Under the pieces are notes generated by a model. The model did not search any database. It was not told the DNA's origin and saw only the letters and a program-made list of their open reading frames with translations. Positions 6,784 to 15,900 of a DNA stretch of 50,264 nt are shown here, one piece after another. The position numbers and the translations under genes were made by a program. Within the stretch, counting starts at the first letter, position 1; each line of letters starts with the position of its first letter. Source of the stretch: Acidobacteriota bacterium (GTDB lineage: Bacteria; Acidobacteriota; Terriglobia; Terriglobales; Acidobacteriaceae); NCBI GenBank assembly GCA_021791875.1, contig JAJYVU010000020.1, positions 1 to 50,264 on the forward strand. Reading direction: 5' to 3'.

Positions 6784-7390
6784 AGGAAAATCCCCCCCCC
6801 GGTAACAGGATGCCACAAGCGGTGGGGTGGATTCAGCTGTGGGATGGCGGGGCACGCGCGCTGCGGCGCGCAAGACAAAGCAAAATCTACCGCCAGGAGG
6901 CAAAGGACGCCAAGGAACTGGGCGTCGGCGCAAAGGCCGCGCTTTCTGGTGTTTTCAAGGCGTTACGGGCAGATTTTTCGAGGCAAGCGCACAAAAAAAC
7001 TTTGGCGACTCCCGTCCATTTTTGTGGGTAAGTGGTTGATGTTATGGGGTTGAGCGGCCGTGAAAACCGGAGGCCCCATGGTTTTTGCGGGGAAGGCATT
7101 GAATCCAAGAGGGAGGTTAGCCAGTTACGGGGGATTGTCGGTGGAGGTCGCCCGGAATGGGCGCGTGGAGACGGGAAAAGCGGCTGGATCGCGGCTGCCT
7201 TTTAAGTGCTCCTAAGTTCAGGATAACAAGTTGGCAGCAAATTGCCGGCACATAGGTGGAGGATACGTGGTAAGTTCTGTTCGGGCGTGAAATGGGTGAG
7301 TCTCCCCGCGGCGCAAGATCGAGATTTGGGGCAGCCGCGGCGGGAGCCGCGTGACAGCGAAGGTTGATTGCGACGCCGGTGGAAGGAGGG
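6784..7390. other. Non-coding region upstream of the RHS locus
   Basis: About 600 bp without a gene I can support. It contains a C9 run next to msrA, a dispersed repeat at 7208-7252, and towards its end a stretch leading into a degraded RHS fragment (7391-7453). Confidence 0.5.
7208..7252. repeat. Dispersed repeat, copy 2 (TTCAGGATAACAA type)
   Basis: Counterpart of 2821-2870 with the shared core TTCAGGATAACAA followed by an AATT…CCGGC block. It contains a small palindrome GGCAGCAAATTGCC. Confidence 0.5.
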
Positions 7391-7453
7391 TTCAGCTTGG
7401 ATGCGGGAATGGAAGCGCCGGGCGGGCAGCTGATCACCGCGCTCAGCTGCAAC
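7391..7453 (+). pseudogene. RHS remnant carrying the GGQL junction motif
   Basis: One frame reads FSLDAGMEAPGGQLITALSC, clearly related to FSPGIQSPGGQLTTALSYN at 8395-8451 and to FSPGMASPGGQL at 10130-10165. Only about 21 codons are recognisable; the frame continues without RHS similarity. I read it as the scar of an RHS gene whose neighbouring sequence has been replaced or lost. Confidence 0.55.
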
Positions 7454-7489
7454 CCCACTCAAGCAAAAGACTTCGTTTGCTTGAGTGGG
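7454..7489. repeat. 14-bp perfect inverted repeat (REP-like)
   Basis: CCCACTCAAGCAAA (7454-7467) and TTTGCTTGAGTGGG (7476-7489) surround an 8-base loop. A related half-site GCTTGAGTGGGGCACCC is present at 130-146. It follows the RHS remnant directly and ends about 30 bp before the start of the next gene, so it might also affect that gene's expression. Confidence 0.6.
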
Positions 7490-7520
7490 CCACCCGCGAT
7501 TCCGTGAAAGGGGTTCAATT

Positions 7521-8342
7521 GTGAGAAGACGACTCAATCAATGCGCAATGGCTTTTGGCATCTGCCTTCTCTGCTTTCCTTCTAGCCTCAGAGGCCAGCA
7601 AGCTAAATTTCAAACCGCTGGCGGATCGCGAGTAAGGGTACTAGCCGAACAGCTACGATGGCGGACTGAGAGTGGTCGAAAACGGTATGAAGCGGAAAAG
7701 ACGGAGCTGACTCACAATGTTCTCTCTGAAATTGATCATTACATCAACGAGAGGTTCGTGCCGGGTTCTGCGACCGTGGAGCAGGTTCAGTCGGGGCTCA
7801 ACCACCTCTTGGGGTACACGAAGGGCCTGGGCATACACAACGTTGCGTTCTTCGCTAATTTGCCCAAGGGCGATTTCCTGATCGTCGGCGTTGAGCTCTG
7901 GCGCGGAGGCCCGGCCATCAACGAGGACTATATCTGCTTCCGCGCATACGCCGATTTGGGTGGAAAATTCGTAAACGTTGCAAACACCGGAAATCTGAGT
8001 CAGAGCGATTCGTACCTCGTTGGCCTACATGCTCAAGCACTGCAGCCGCCACAGATCACCGGTCAATTCTGGTTTATTGCATGGGCCAATGTCCCACCGC
8101 AATCCCCGTACACCATTGTCATTCGCCTCTATACATTCGATGGCAAAAGATTCCGGAAGGTTTGGGAACCGCAGAATATTATCGCGACGAATATTGACAA
8201 CGCAATACAAGTTGGACCTTCCGACGCTATTACTATCAATCGAATGCGCAGTTGGAAGACCTCTACTATAGTCCACGAGCAGTATGTAATCTCCGAGAAG
8301 GGTCCGAAGAAGACAAAGGAATGGAAAAGTAGGCGTGAATAG
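7521..8342 (+). CDS. Secreted hypothetical protein embedded in the RHS locus
   Basis: I chose GTG at 7521 because AAAGGGG lies just upstream; an ATG at 7485 would put residues before the signal peptide. The N-terminus RRRLNQCAMAFGICLLCFPS followed by SLRGQQA looks like a signal peptide, so the 273-aa product is probably exported. The mature part has a charged helix-rich section (about residues 35-85) and then beta-rich sequence (DFLIVGVELWRGG, GQFWFIAWANVPPQSPYTIV). I do not recognise the family. It lies between two copies of an RHS junction motif and its stop overlaps the start of the RHS fragment by 8 bp, which points to insertion or exchange at that site. GC and codon use are less extreme than in the core genes. 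Confidence 0.65.
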   Translation: MRRRLNQCAMAFGICLLCFPSSLRGQQAKFQTAGGSRVRVLAEQLRWRTESGRKRYEAEKTELTHNVLSEIDHYINERFVPGSATVEQVQSGLNHLLGYTKGLGIHNVAFFANLPKGDFLIVGVELWRGGPAINEDYICFRAYADLGGKFVNVANTGNLSQSDSYLVGLHAQALQPPQITGQFWFIAWANVPPQSPYTIVIRLYTFDGKRFRKVWEPQNIIATNIDNAIQVGPSDAITINRMRSWKTSTIVHEQYVISEKGPKKTKEWKSRRE

Positions 8343-9429
8343 TTCATTGTTGTATAGACAAGTTTCAGGACCTACCGATGACCGGATAGACTCTTTCAGT
8401 CCCGGCATTCAGTCACCCGGCGGCCAACTCACCACGGCGCTCAGTTACAACCAAGCCGCTTACAACCAGGTTGCTCAGCTATCGGCGGTCAATGCGGGAA
8501 GCCAGGTAGTGGACAGCAATACCTACCATGGTTTTGGGCGGCGGGTGTGGAAGGCGTTCCTTGGCGGCACGGGGGAGATTTATCAGTATGGGCAGAATGG
8601 GATGCTGCTGGAGGAGACGGATCAGGCGGGTACTCCGCAGGCGGACTACATCTATCTGAACGGCAGGCCCATTGCCACGTTGAACCCGGCTACGGGCACG
8701 CTGTATTACCTGCAGGATGACAGGCTGGGCACGCCGCAACTGGCTACGGACAGCAGCCAGACGGTTGCCTGGCAGGCGGCGTATGGGCCGTTCGGGCAGG
8801 CTTCAGTGAGCGGGTCGATTACGCAGAACCTGCGCTTCCCTGGGCAGTACTACGATATCGAGACCGGCTGGAACCATAATGGCTTCCGCGATTACATTCC
8901 GCAACTGGGACGGTATGCGGAGCCGGATCCGCTGGCGATGCAGGGGAGCGCGAGATTTTACGGCCAGACTTATGGGCACTTGGTCACTGCATATTTACTC
9001 AGTTTCGCTCAGCAGGACACGGGTGCATATACGTATGTTGGCGACAATCCTGTAAATCTATTCGATACATTCGGATTCCAACCCAAGAGCAATACCTTTA
9101 CTCAAACACTTATTTATAACTCTTACCTAGCCTTTGAAGCCTGCTATGGTCGTATAGATTGGGGGAAGGTTGCAGAAGGTGATTCGGGGACAGTCGATCC
9201 AGGGGTTCCTGAGGGAGGCGACGGCGAGGGTTTGAGCCCGGCCGACTTCGGCCCTCCTACACCGCAAGACTATCCAAATATTGGGCCACTTGATCTCGAG
9301 ATGGCTGAGGAAAAGGCTGCGAAGTGCTTGCGCAAGCATCCACCTTTGGAGCCAGGTTATGAAGGCCCTAGCCCGGGTTCCGTTTATCCGCTTCCATGGT
9401 GGCAAAATATCTTGAATCCAACTTTTTGA
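8335..9429 (+). CDS. RHS-family protein, C-terminal core plus variable tip (5'-truncated)
   Basis: The first 20 residues are junction sequence. From FSPGIQSPGGQLTTALSYN onward this is RHS core: GEIYQYGQNGMLLEETD, YIYLNGRPIATL, YYLQDDRLGTPQLATD, AYGPFGQASVSG, LRFPGQYYDIETGWNHNGFR, DYIPQLGRYAEPDPL and YTYVGDNPVNLFDTFG. The usual DPxG that ends the core is DTFG here. Residues about 245-364 are a C-terminal extension of about 120 aa rich in Gly, Pro and acidic residues, without a toxin motif I know. RHS cores form a shell around such tips. A complete RHS protein would have over 1,000 residues, so this is an orphan tip module. GTG at 8335 is the first start. A small membrane protein follows after 15 bp. 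Confidence 0.8.
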   Translation: MNSSLLYRQVSGPTDDRIDSFSPGIQSPGGQLTTALSYNQAAYNQVAQLSAVNAGSQVVDSNTYHGFGRRVWKAFLGGTGEIYQYGQNGMLLEETDQAGTPQADYIYLNGRPIATLNPATGTLYYLQDDRLGTPQLATDSSQTVAWQAAYGPFGQASVSGSITQNLRFPGQYYDIETGWNHNGFRDYIPQLGRYAEPDPLAMQGSARFYGQTYGHLVTAYLLSFAQQDTGAYTYVGDNPVNLFDTFGFQPKSNTFTQTLIYNSYLAFEACYGRIDWGKVAEGDSGTVDPGVPEGGDGEGLSPADFGPPTPQDYPNIGPLDLEMAEEKAAKCLRKHPPLEPGYEGPSPGSVYPLPWWQNILNPTF

Positions 9430-9444
9430 TGAAAGGGAATCATA

Positions 9445-9753
9445 ATGTTAACTAGAACTGCCTCATGTGTTATTGGTGCGGCACTTAGTGTGATAATGCC
9501 GCTGATTTCGTTAGCCCTTTTATGGTTTGGTGTTGGTTTCGAGATTGCGGTAGGGCCTGTAAATCTAACGGCAATTCTTTGGCCATCGAGTCGATGGATT
9601 TTAGTTGGATGGCGAATAACTCCGCTGGGCATGGTGACGACTGTTGGAGCAATTGTTGCCAATCTGTTTCTATATGTAGGCATCGCATGGCTGTTGCACT
9701 TCGGAGTTGTTAATTTGGGCCGACATAGAAGAGTAAGCCGACTGGGTCAATGA
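9445..9753 (+). CDS. Small three-helix membrane protein, candidate immunity protein
   Basis: The 102-aa product has three hydrophobic segments: about residues 8-31 (VIGAALSVIMPLISLALLWF), 39-57 and 65-87 (VTTVGAIVANLFLYVGIAWL), with a basic C-terminus (GRHRRVSRLGQ). No known domain. It begins 15 bp after the RHS tip; AAAGGGAATCAT before its ATG provides a ribosome-binding site. In RHS and CDI systems the gene directly behind the toxin tip normally encodes the cognate immunity protein, and membrane immunity proteins are known, so position suggests that role. This is inference from location only. Lower GC than the flanking core genes fits an exchanged cassette. Confidence 0.6.
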   Translation: MLTRTASCVIGAALSVIMPLISLALLWFGVGFEIAVGPVNLTAILWPSSRWILVGWRITPLGMVTTVGAIVANLFLYVGIAWLLHFGVVNLGRHRRVSRLGQ

Positions 9754-9793
9754 CGGGGAGCATGGGCGTATACTATGCAACTCTCTAATAAGG

Positions 9794-10207
9794 ATGATGG
9801 GGATCACGGATATGGGAAGCTCGGTGCTGCAGAACCTGAGCTACGCGTACTATCCAACCAACAACGTGAAGACGATTACGGACGGGGTCCACTCCGCCGA
9901 CAGCCAGAGCTTTGTCCATGACAGCCTGCAGCGATTGAGCAGTGCGACGGGCAGCTACGGGACGTATGGCTATACGTATGACAAGGACGGGAACCGTTTG
10001 ACGCAGACGCTCGGCTCGACGACCACAACCTACGGATACGGAGCCGGGAACGATCTGCTGCAGACGAGGAGCGTGGGCGGATCGGTGACGCAGACGATTG
10101 GCTACACGGCGGATGGCAGGATGGCGAGCTTCAGTCCGGGGATGGCGTCGCCGGGTGGTCAACTGAAAAGAAAAGGCACGGCGGGGAGCCGTGCCGGGGT
10201 GTTGTGA
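9794..10207 (+). pseudogene. RHS fragment with YD repeats, truncated at both ends
   Basis: The frame opens with an ATG after TAATAAGGATG and reads LSYAYYPTNNVKTITDGV, FVHDSLQRLSSATGSYGTYG, YTYDKDGNRLTQTLG and TIGYTADGRMASFSPG, which are canonical YD/RHS repeats. RHS similarity stops abruptly after MASPGGQL at about 10165; the last 14 residues are read through the neighbour's terminator. This is the part of an RHS protein that would normally come immediately before the fragment at 8395, but here it lies downstream of it. It is about 130 residues against over 1,000 for a full protein, so it is almost certainly a remnant. Confidence 0.75.
10171..10195 (-). terminator. Intrinsic terminator of the PHP-like gene
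   Basis: GCCGTGCC (10188-10195) and GGCACGGC (10175-10182) form an 8-bp stem; on the minus strand it is followed by TTTTCTTTTC. It lies 29 bp after the stop at 10224. Confidence 0.7.
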
Positions 10208-10223
10208 ATCCAGAGGTTGGTGC

Positions 10224-11387
10224 TCAGGCGGTTTCGTCGCCGAGGCGGTATTTGAGATCCTGGGCGTCGCTCCAGGCGAGGCGGAGGCCCTTGGAGAGTG
10301 TTCCGGTGCCCATGGCGCGGACGATGCGGATGCCGTAGTGCATGTACCAGGGGGCGCGTCCGGTGGGCCACATCTGATTGAGGCTGCGCATGGAGCCGTC
10401 CTTGTCGGGATGGAAGACGCGTTCGTCCCAGAGGCGCGAGCCCTGCGGGAAGTCCGGGTAGTCGCGGATGGCGTCGAGGGTGGAGGCGAGGACGCGATGC
10501 TTCCAGGGTTCGGCGTACTGGGGCATGAACATGACGTGGCTGTGGCCGTCGCGGACCTCGTGGACGAACTCGGTGAAGGTGGAGGCGTTGGTGAGGTTGA
10601 CGTTGGCGTTGGGTTCGCAGCCGTGGCGGTCGCCGCCGGAGATGAGGAGCATGTTCCACTTTTCGGCGAGGTGCTTGACGCGGCGGTTTTCTTCCCAGTT
10701 GCGGAGGCCGTTGAGCTCGAGGGCGTGGATGAACTGGCGGTTCTGGGTGAGGAACTCGTTGACGCGCTGGTGAGCCTTTTCGCGGCCGATGAGGTAGAGG
10801 TCCCACTCGGGGTGGTTGAAGATGATGAGGGTATCGGGGAGCGCGTGGAGGGCGTCGAGGAGTTCGGTGAGGCGAGGCGCGCTGGGATTCCGGGTGTATT
10901 CGGAGAGGGTGTCCATCCAGGTTACGGCCTGGTCGCTGGGCAGGTTGTGGACGCCGATGTGGAAGGCCTGATCGCCGCCGAAGGGGGCTGTCCACTCGAG
11001 CGAGAGCGGGATTTGGCGGGCGGCGGGAACGTTGCGCAGGAGCAGCGGCGCCTGGATGCTGTCGTGGTCGGTGATGGAGACGAGCGCATTGAGTCCGAGC
11101 TTGTTCTGGATCTGCTTGCTTTCGAGCTCGTAGGCAAGGATGGGCGTGAGGGGCGGTGTCCAGTAGGCGCGCGAGTACTGGACCTGGACGCCGTAGTCGT
11201 CCCGGGCGCCGTTTTCAGCCCTTTCGAGCCAGGGGCGCAGGAAGGGGAACTGAGCGCCCCAGTTGGCTACGAAGTCGAGGGTTTCCTTCGACTGGTTGGT
11301 GTGGCTGTGAAGCGAAACGCCGGTTTTGCAGGCTCCCGCAGCTTTCGTGTCTTTCCAGAAATAAGAGATTTTTTGCGATCCCGCCAT
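10224..11387 (-). CDS. PHP-domain-like metal-dependent phosphoesterase
   Basis: The ATG at 11385-11387 was chosen because GGGGGATAGAG precedes it; a much longer open frame upstream is antisense to the next gene and shows no homology. The 387-aa product has GVSLHSHTNQSKETL (HxH, about residues 24-38), SITDHDSIQAPLL (DH, about 104-116), IIFNHPEWDLY (NHP, about 195) and ISGGDRHGCEPNANVN (DRH, about 255-270). Such spacing of His/Asp pairs matches the metal sites of PHP phosphoesterases, although the substrate cannot be told. No signal peptide, so cytosolic. It has its own terminator and is 107 bp from the LOG gene on the same strand. Confidence 0.7.
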   Translation of the reverse strand: MAGSQKISYFWKDTKAAGACKTGVSLHSHTNQSKETLDFVANWGAQFPFLRPWLERAENGARDDYGVQVQYSRAYWTPPLTPILAYELESKQIQNKLGLNALVSITDHDSIQAPLLLRNVPAARQIPLSLEWTAPFGGDQAFHIGVHNLPSDQAVTWMDTLSEYTRNPSAPRLTELLDALHALPDTLIIFNHPEWDLYLIGREKAHQRVNEFLTQNRQFIHALELNGLRNWEENRRVKHLAEKWNMLLISGGDRHGCEPNANVNLTNASTFTEFVHEVRDGHSHVMFMPQYAEPWKHRVLASTLDAIRDYPDFPQGSRLWDERVFHPDKDGSMRSLNQMWPTGRAPWYMHYGIRIVRAMGTGTLSKGLRLAWSDAQDLKYRLGDETA

Positions 11388-11494
11388 ATCTCTATCCCCC
11401 ATGTACTTCGCTACCAGTATCCATGAGCGAGATGAACGCCAGATGACCGGACGGCGAAATGAGCGCAAATTTCGATGCTGTAACCATTTGATTA

Positions 11495-12466
11495 TTACCT
11501 TCGCGTGTGAGCGATCTCGGGGAGTTCCATTTCGCCCTCGCGCCAGAGTTCTTCCCGTTCGAGGTGGTTGTGAATGAGACCATCTCGCAAGAGAGTAAAG
11601 GCTTCTTCCGGGGTATCCGCGAACTGAAAGAGCTGCCGGTCCTTCGGAGAGATGGAGCCTTTCTGGACGAGGACATCCAGGTCGATCACCTGCTTCCAGT
11701 ATGACGAGCCATAAACGACAATGCCGATCTTTTTGGCGAGCTTGTTCGTTTGAGAGAGCGTGAGGATCTCGAACATTTCGTCGAGCGTGCCAAATCCTCC
11801 CGGAAAGACTACTAGCGCCTTGGCCAAATAGGCAAACCAGTATTTTCGCATGAAGAAGTAGTGGAACTCGAAATTGAGGGCGGGTGTGATGTATCGATTG
11901 GGCTGCTGCTCGAAGGGAAGGCGAATGTTGAGGCCGATGGTTTTGCCGCCGGCCTCGAATGCGCCGCGGTTGGCGGCTTCCATGATGCCGGGCCCGCCGC
12001 CGGAGGTGACGACGAAGCGGTGGCGGTGGGATTTGAGGCCCATGCTCCATTCAGTGAGGAGGTGAGCGAGCTTGCGTGCGTCCTCGTAGTAGCGGGCCAT
12101 TTCGACGGCGGCCTCGGCGCGGCGGAGGCGGAGTGGGCTGACGCCGGCGCGACCTTCGCGGGCGCGGGCGGGCTGTTCCTCGGGCGGTGCTGGGCGCTGA
12201 GAGCCTGTATTTTCAAGGAGTTCCAGTTCATGGGTGGCGTCATCGAGGGCGCGGAAGCGGGCGGAGCCGAAGAAAACGACGGTGTCCTGGATGCGCTCGT
12301 GGCGGAAGCGGGCGAGCGGCTCGGAGTATTCGGCGAGGATGCGTACGATGCGGCCGTCGGAGCTGTTGAGGAAGCCGGGATTTTCGTAGGCCAGCGGAGC
12401 AGAGGCGAGCGGCTGAGGAGGGTCCAGGGGGATGAGTTCATCATTCGACATAGGTTCATCTTTCAT
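11495..12466 (-). CDS. LOG-family protein (TIGR00730-like phosphoribohydrolase)
   Basis: Carries the two LOG/lysine-decarboxylase-like signatures: VTSGGGPGIMEAANRGA (nucleotide binding) and VVFPGGFGTLDEMFEILTL (PGGxGTxxE catalytic motif). Characterised members cleave nucleoside 5'-monophosphates to a free base and ribose-5-phosphate. The product is 323 aa, longer than the roughly 200-aa plant-type LOGs; the extra N-terminal section includes TVVFFGSARFRALDD and a polar insertion rich in Arg and Glu. The ATG at 12464-12466 overlaps the end of the upstream gene by 11 bp; an ATG at 12449-12451 is the alternative. The overlap suggests translational coupling with the small membrane protein. Confidence 0.85.
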   Translation of the reverse strand: MKDEPMSNDELIPLDPPQPLASAPLAYENPGFLNSSDGRIVRILAEYSEPLARFRHERIQDTVVFFGSARFRALDDATHELELLENTGSQRPAPPEEQPARAREGRAGVSPLRLRRAEAAVEMARYYEDARKLAHLLTEWSMGLKSHRHRFVVTSGGGPGIMEAANRGAFEAGGKTIGLNIRLPFEQQPNRYITPALNFEFHYFFMRKYWFAYLAKALVVFPGGFGTLDEMFEILTLSQTNKLAKKIGIVVYGSSYWKQVIDLDVLVQKGSISPKDRQLFQFADTPEEAFTLLRDGLIHNHLEREELWREGEMELPEIAHTRR

Positions 12467-12791
12467 GGTGGTGAATGGCTTCCGAGAGCGCAATCCAGGC
12501 ATTCAAGATGCCGAGGCCGGAAACGAGGCCGCGGGTGATGCCGCTGAACGCAATTTTTGCGAGTGGTGCGTAGTAGAGGAGCAGGCGGTTGTCTGTCCAG
12601 AAATGGGTCCAGGGCAGTGCGAGGACGACGACGCCGACGTAGAGGCGGACCATGACGCGAAGGAAGAACTCGGCGCGGACGAGCCAGGGGGGAGCCGAGC
12701 TGGAATGGGAAACCGAGCCTTGCGAGTTATCCGGTGAAAACAGGTTCGGCGATGGCGGCATAGAGATAGATCGGGGGCGGCAGATGGCCAC
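12456..12791 (-). CDS. Small membrane protein, unknown function
   Basis: A 111-aa protein started by GTG at 12789-12791 behind AAGGAAAGGG; an ATG ten codons later is an alternative. After a polar N-terminus of about 35 residues there is a hydrophobic segment (MVRLYVGVVVLALPW, about 46-60) and a second region (IAFSGITRGLVSGLGILNAW, about 80-99). No domain recognised. It overlaps the LOG gene, so the two are probably co-transcribed. Confidence 0.55.
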   Translation of the reverse strand: MAICRPRSISMPPSPNLFSPDNSQGSVSHSSSAPPWLVRAEFFLRVMVRLYVGVVVLALPWTHFWTDNRLLLYYAPLAKIAFSGITRGLVSGLGILNAWIALSEAIHHHER

Positions 12792-12901
12792 CCCTTTCCT
12801 TTTTTCAAGCTAACACAGAGGGGAGTTGCCGGTTTTCAGCCCCAGTCCCCAGTTGGCGGTCGTAGGTTGCCAATGGAGGACTGGGAGCGGATCGTGTGCG
12901 G

Positions 12902-15900
12902 CTACTGCGTCGCGACGGGGATGGTGCGCTGGGTAAGGTTCCAGGCGCGGAGGGTGAGGTGCGGGGCGGAAGTGGCAGCCGTGGCCGGGTACTGAATGGT
13001 AACGGTGCGGCTTTCGCCGGGGAGCAGGGAAACGTAGTTGTTGCTGTAGTAGGCCGGGAGGATGCGATGTCCGGAGGCGTCGAGGAGGGTGAGCTTCTGC
13101 TGGAGGACGACATCGGAGCCGGTGTTCTGGAGGTGGACGGTGACGGTGTCGGAGCCCTTGGCATGGGTCCAGGAGGCGGAAGCGGTGATGGTGGCCTGGG
13201 GCAGGCGGTCGAGGGCGCGATAGTCGGCCATATCGGCGGCGAGCCAGTAAAGGTTGCGCGAGAGGAGCCTGCCGGAGGGTGTGGTGAGGGTGAGCTCGAT
13301 GAGGGCGACGCCCTGGGCCCTGGCTTCATACTCGGGGAGGCTGATGGTCAAGGCTTTGACGACGCGGTTGGAGGGGCTGGCTACCTGAGCCGTGGGCACC
13401 TGCTGGAAGAGCGGCTGATTGGTGAGCGAGTACGCGTGGACGGCGACGGTGAGGGATGGGTAGGAGTGGAGGGTGGTGTTGAGGACCTGCACGTTTCCGT
13501 TGGAGAGATCGAGCTGGACGTGGAGGGGCTGAAGGGCTTCCTTGACGCCGTAGTAGGAGGCCTGGGCGCTGTAGTCGTAGTTGTAGATCTCCCACATATT
13601 GCTGGGCCAGGCGGGATGGGTCATCCAGAGGAGGCGACCGCTGTTGGGCTGCCAGAGATGGGCGTCCATGCCTTCGAAGATGGCGCGGTGGTCGACGTAG
13701 TTGAGCATCTGGGCCTTGCGTTCGAAGTCGGGGAGGCTGGTGGGCGCGCCGAACATGGCCTGGATGGCTGCCATGAAGGGATGGGTGTTGCCGTTTCCGC
13801 CCTGGTGCCAGTCATGGTAGGCCCAGACGTCGTCGATGGGCCACTGGTCGGGCTTGGGGGTCCACGCCTTGAAGGATTCGAGGGTGGACATGGAGGGTGT
13901 GCCGGTTTCCATGGAGAAGCCGCGGTTGAGTTTGGTGTAGTAGAGAACCGGATTCTGCCATTGGTAGGGGCCGCTGACCTGGAGGTTGACCTGGTTGGAG
14001 CTGCCTGTGTAGTAGCGAGTGCCGTCGAGGGTGCGAACGAGCTTATCGAGGCCGGTGTTGATGATGGGCTGGGGGACGCCTTCGTTGCGTCCGCACCAGG
14101 CCACGATGGAGGGGTGATTGCGGAAGCGGAGGATGACGTCGCGGGCATTTTTGAGGAAGAGGGCTGGGTTTTCCGGCTCGATGTTGCTGTTCTGTGTGGA
14201 TTCCCAGAAGTCGTTCCAGATCATGATGCCGTATTTGTCAGCGAGGTCGTAGAAGGTCTTTTCAGTGTCCTGGCCCTGCCAGTTGCGGATGATGTCGATG
14301 CCGGCCTTCTGTTCGAGCTTGAAGTAGGGTTCGAGGTGGGCCTGGGAGACGTTCTTCATGGCGTCGTCCATGCCCCAGTTGCCGCCGCGGGCGGGGATGC
14401 GGACGCCGTTGACCATGAGGACGAGGAAGGTGCGGGTTCCGGCGTAGTCAGCGGGCGCGGGGCGCAGGGCCGGCGAGTGCAAGCCGGCGGGAGTGACGGA
14501 CTCGACCCACTGGTTCCAATCGCTGCGGTATTTGGCCGGATAAAAGGCGGGGTAGGGGCTTTGCGGCGGGACCTGCAGGATGCCGCGGTGGGTGAGGTTG
14601 ATGACGGGCGCGGCGGCAACATCGCCGCGAGAGGGGTCATAGATGAACTGCTTGAGCTGGCCGTCGGGAGTCATGAGGCCGAGGACATAACTGACCTCGC
14701 GAATGCCGAAGTGGAGCTGCTTTGTGTCTGAAACAGTGCGACCGGTGGAGACGGTGAGCGTGAGGCGGTAGAGGTTGGGCTTGCCGTATCCGTTGGGCCA
14801 CCAGAGGTGCGGATTGTGGATGGCGAGCTGGGGGTATTCGGCGGGAGTGAACGAGACGGTGGTTTCGCCGGGCGGGAGGGTGACGGATTTCCTGATGGAG
14901 ACGCCCTGGAAGCTGGCGCTGAGGGTGGCATGGACGGGTGAGCTGGAGTCGTTGTTGAGGGGGGCGTTGATGCGGACGTCGGCGAGGGTGCGGCTGGGCA
15001 GGTCGGGCAGGGTGGTGATGATCTGTGGATCGCCTATGTGGACGCTGCCGGTGGCGTGGAGGGTGACCTGTTGCCAGATGCCGGTGTCGCGGTCGCGGAT
15101 GGCGGGAATCCAGTCCCAGCCCTCGGTGTCCATAAAGGTTGGGCCGTCGAGCTCCATTATGCCGCCGTTTGCACCGGGGCCGCCGAGGACGGACTGCTCT
15201 TGCGGGATGCCGGGATGGAAGGGCGGATCGACGTGGACGAGGAGGACGTTTTCGCCGGAGGGTTTGAGGTCGGCGGTGACGTTGAAGATGCCGCGAATGA
15301 AGGCTCCTTTGATGGAGCCGAGGGAATGGTCATTGAGCCAGACGTGAGCGACGTAATTGATGCCGTTAAAGGTGAGGATGAACTGGCGGTTGCGCGCGGA
15401 TCTGGGAGTGGGGAAGGTGGTGCGGTACCAGTAGTCCTGTTTGTTGAGGGACTCGGGGATGGCCATGTTGTTGAGGCCGTAATAAGGATTGGGGTAGATG
15501 CCGCGATCGACCATGGTGGTGAGGACGGTTCCGGGGACAGTTGCGGCGAGCCAGCTGGCGGTGCTGAAGCCCGGAGCGCCGATCTGGGCGGCGGTGGCGT
15601 CAACTTTGGGCGCGGCCTGGAGGTACCAGTCGCCGATAGTCCAGGTGTTGTGGCCGGTGGGCGTGAGCCGCGGGCGATGCGCGGGCAGGGGTTGAGCGAC
15701 GGGTTTGGAAAACGGCGCTTTGCTGTGGGGTTCCTGCTGCGGGCTTTGGGGTTCGCGGTAGCCGGTCCACTGAAACCTCTGGATGGGCCAGTCCTTGGAG
15801 CCGCGGAAGAAGTCGACAATGTCGAGGTGCTTGCGCTGGTGGGCGAGAGTGGCGAGGTCGCCGGCGCTGAGGGCGTGGCGCAGGAGGGTGAAGCCTTCGA

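Noticed and set aside
11388-12050. N-terminal extension of the PHP-like protein to 608 residues
   Set aside because: The extra sequence overlaps the LOG gene in another frame and shows no homology; a well-placed purine-rich site precedes the internal ATG at 11387.
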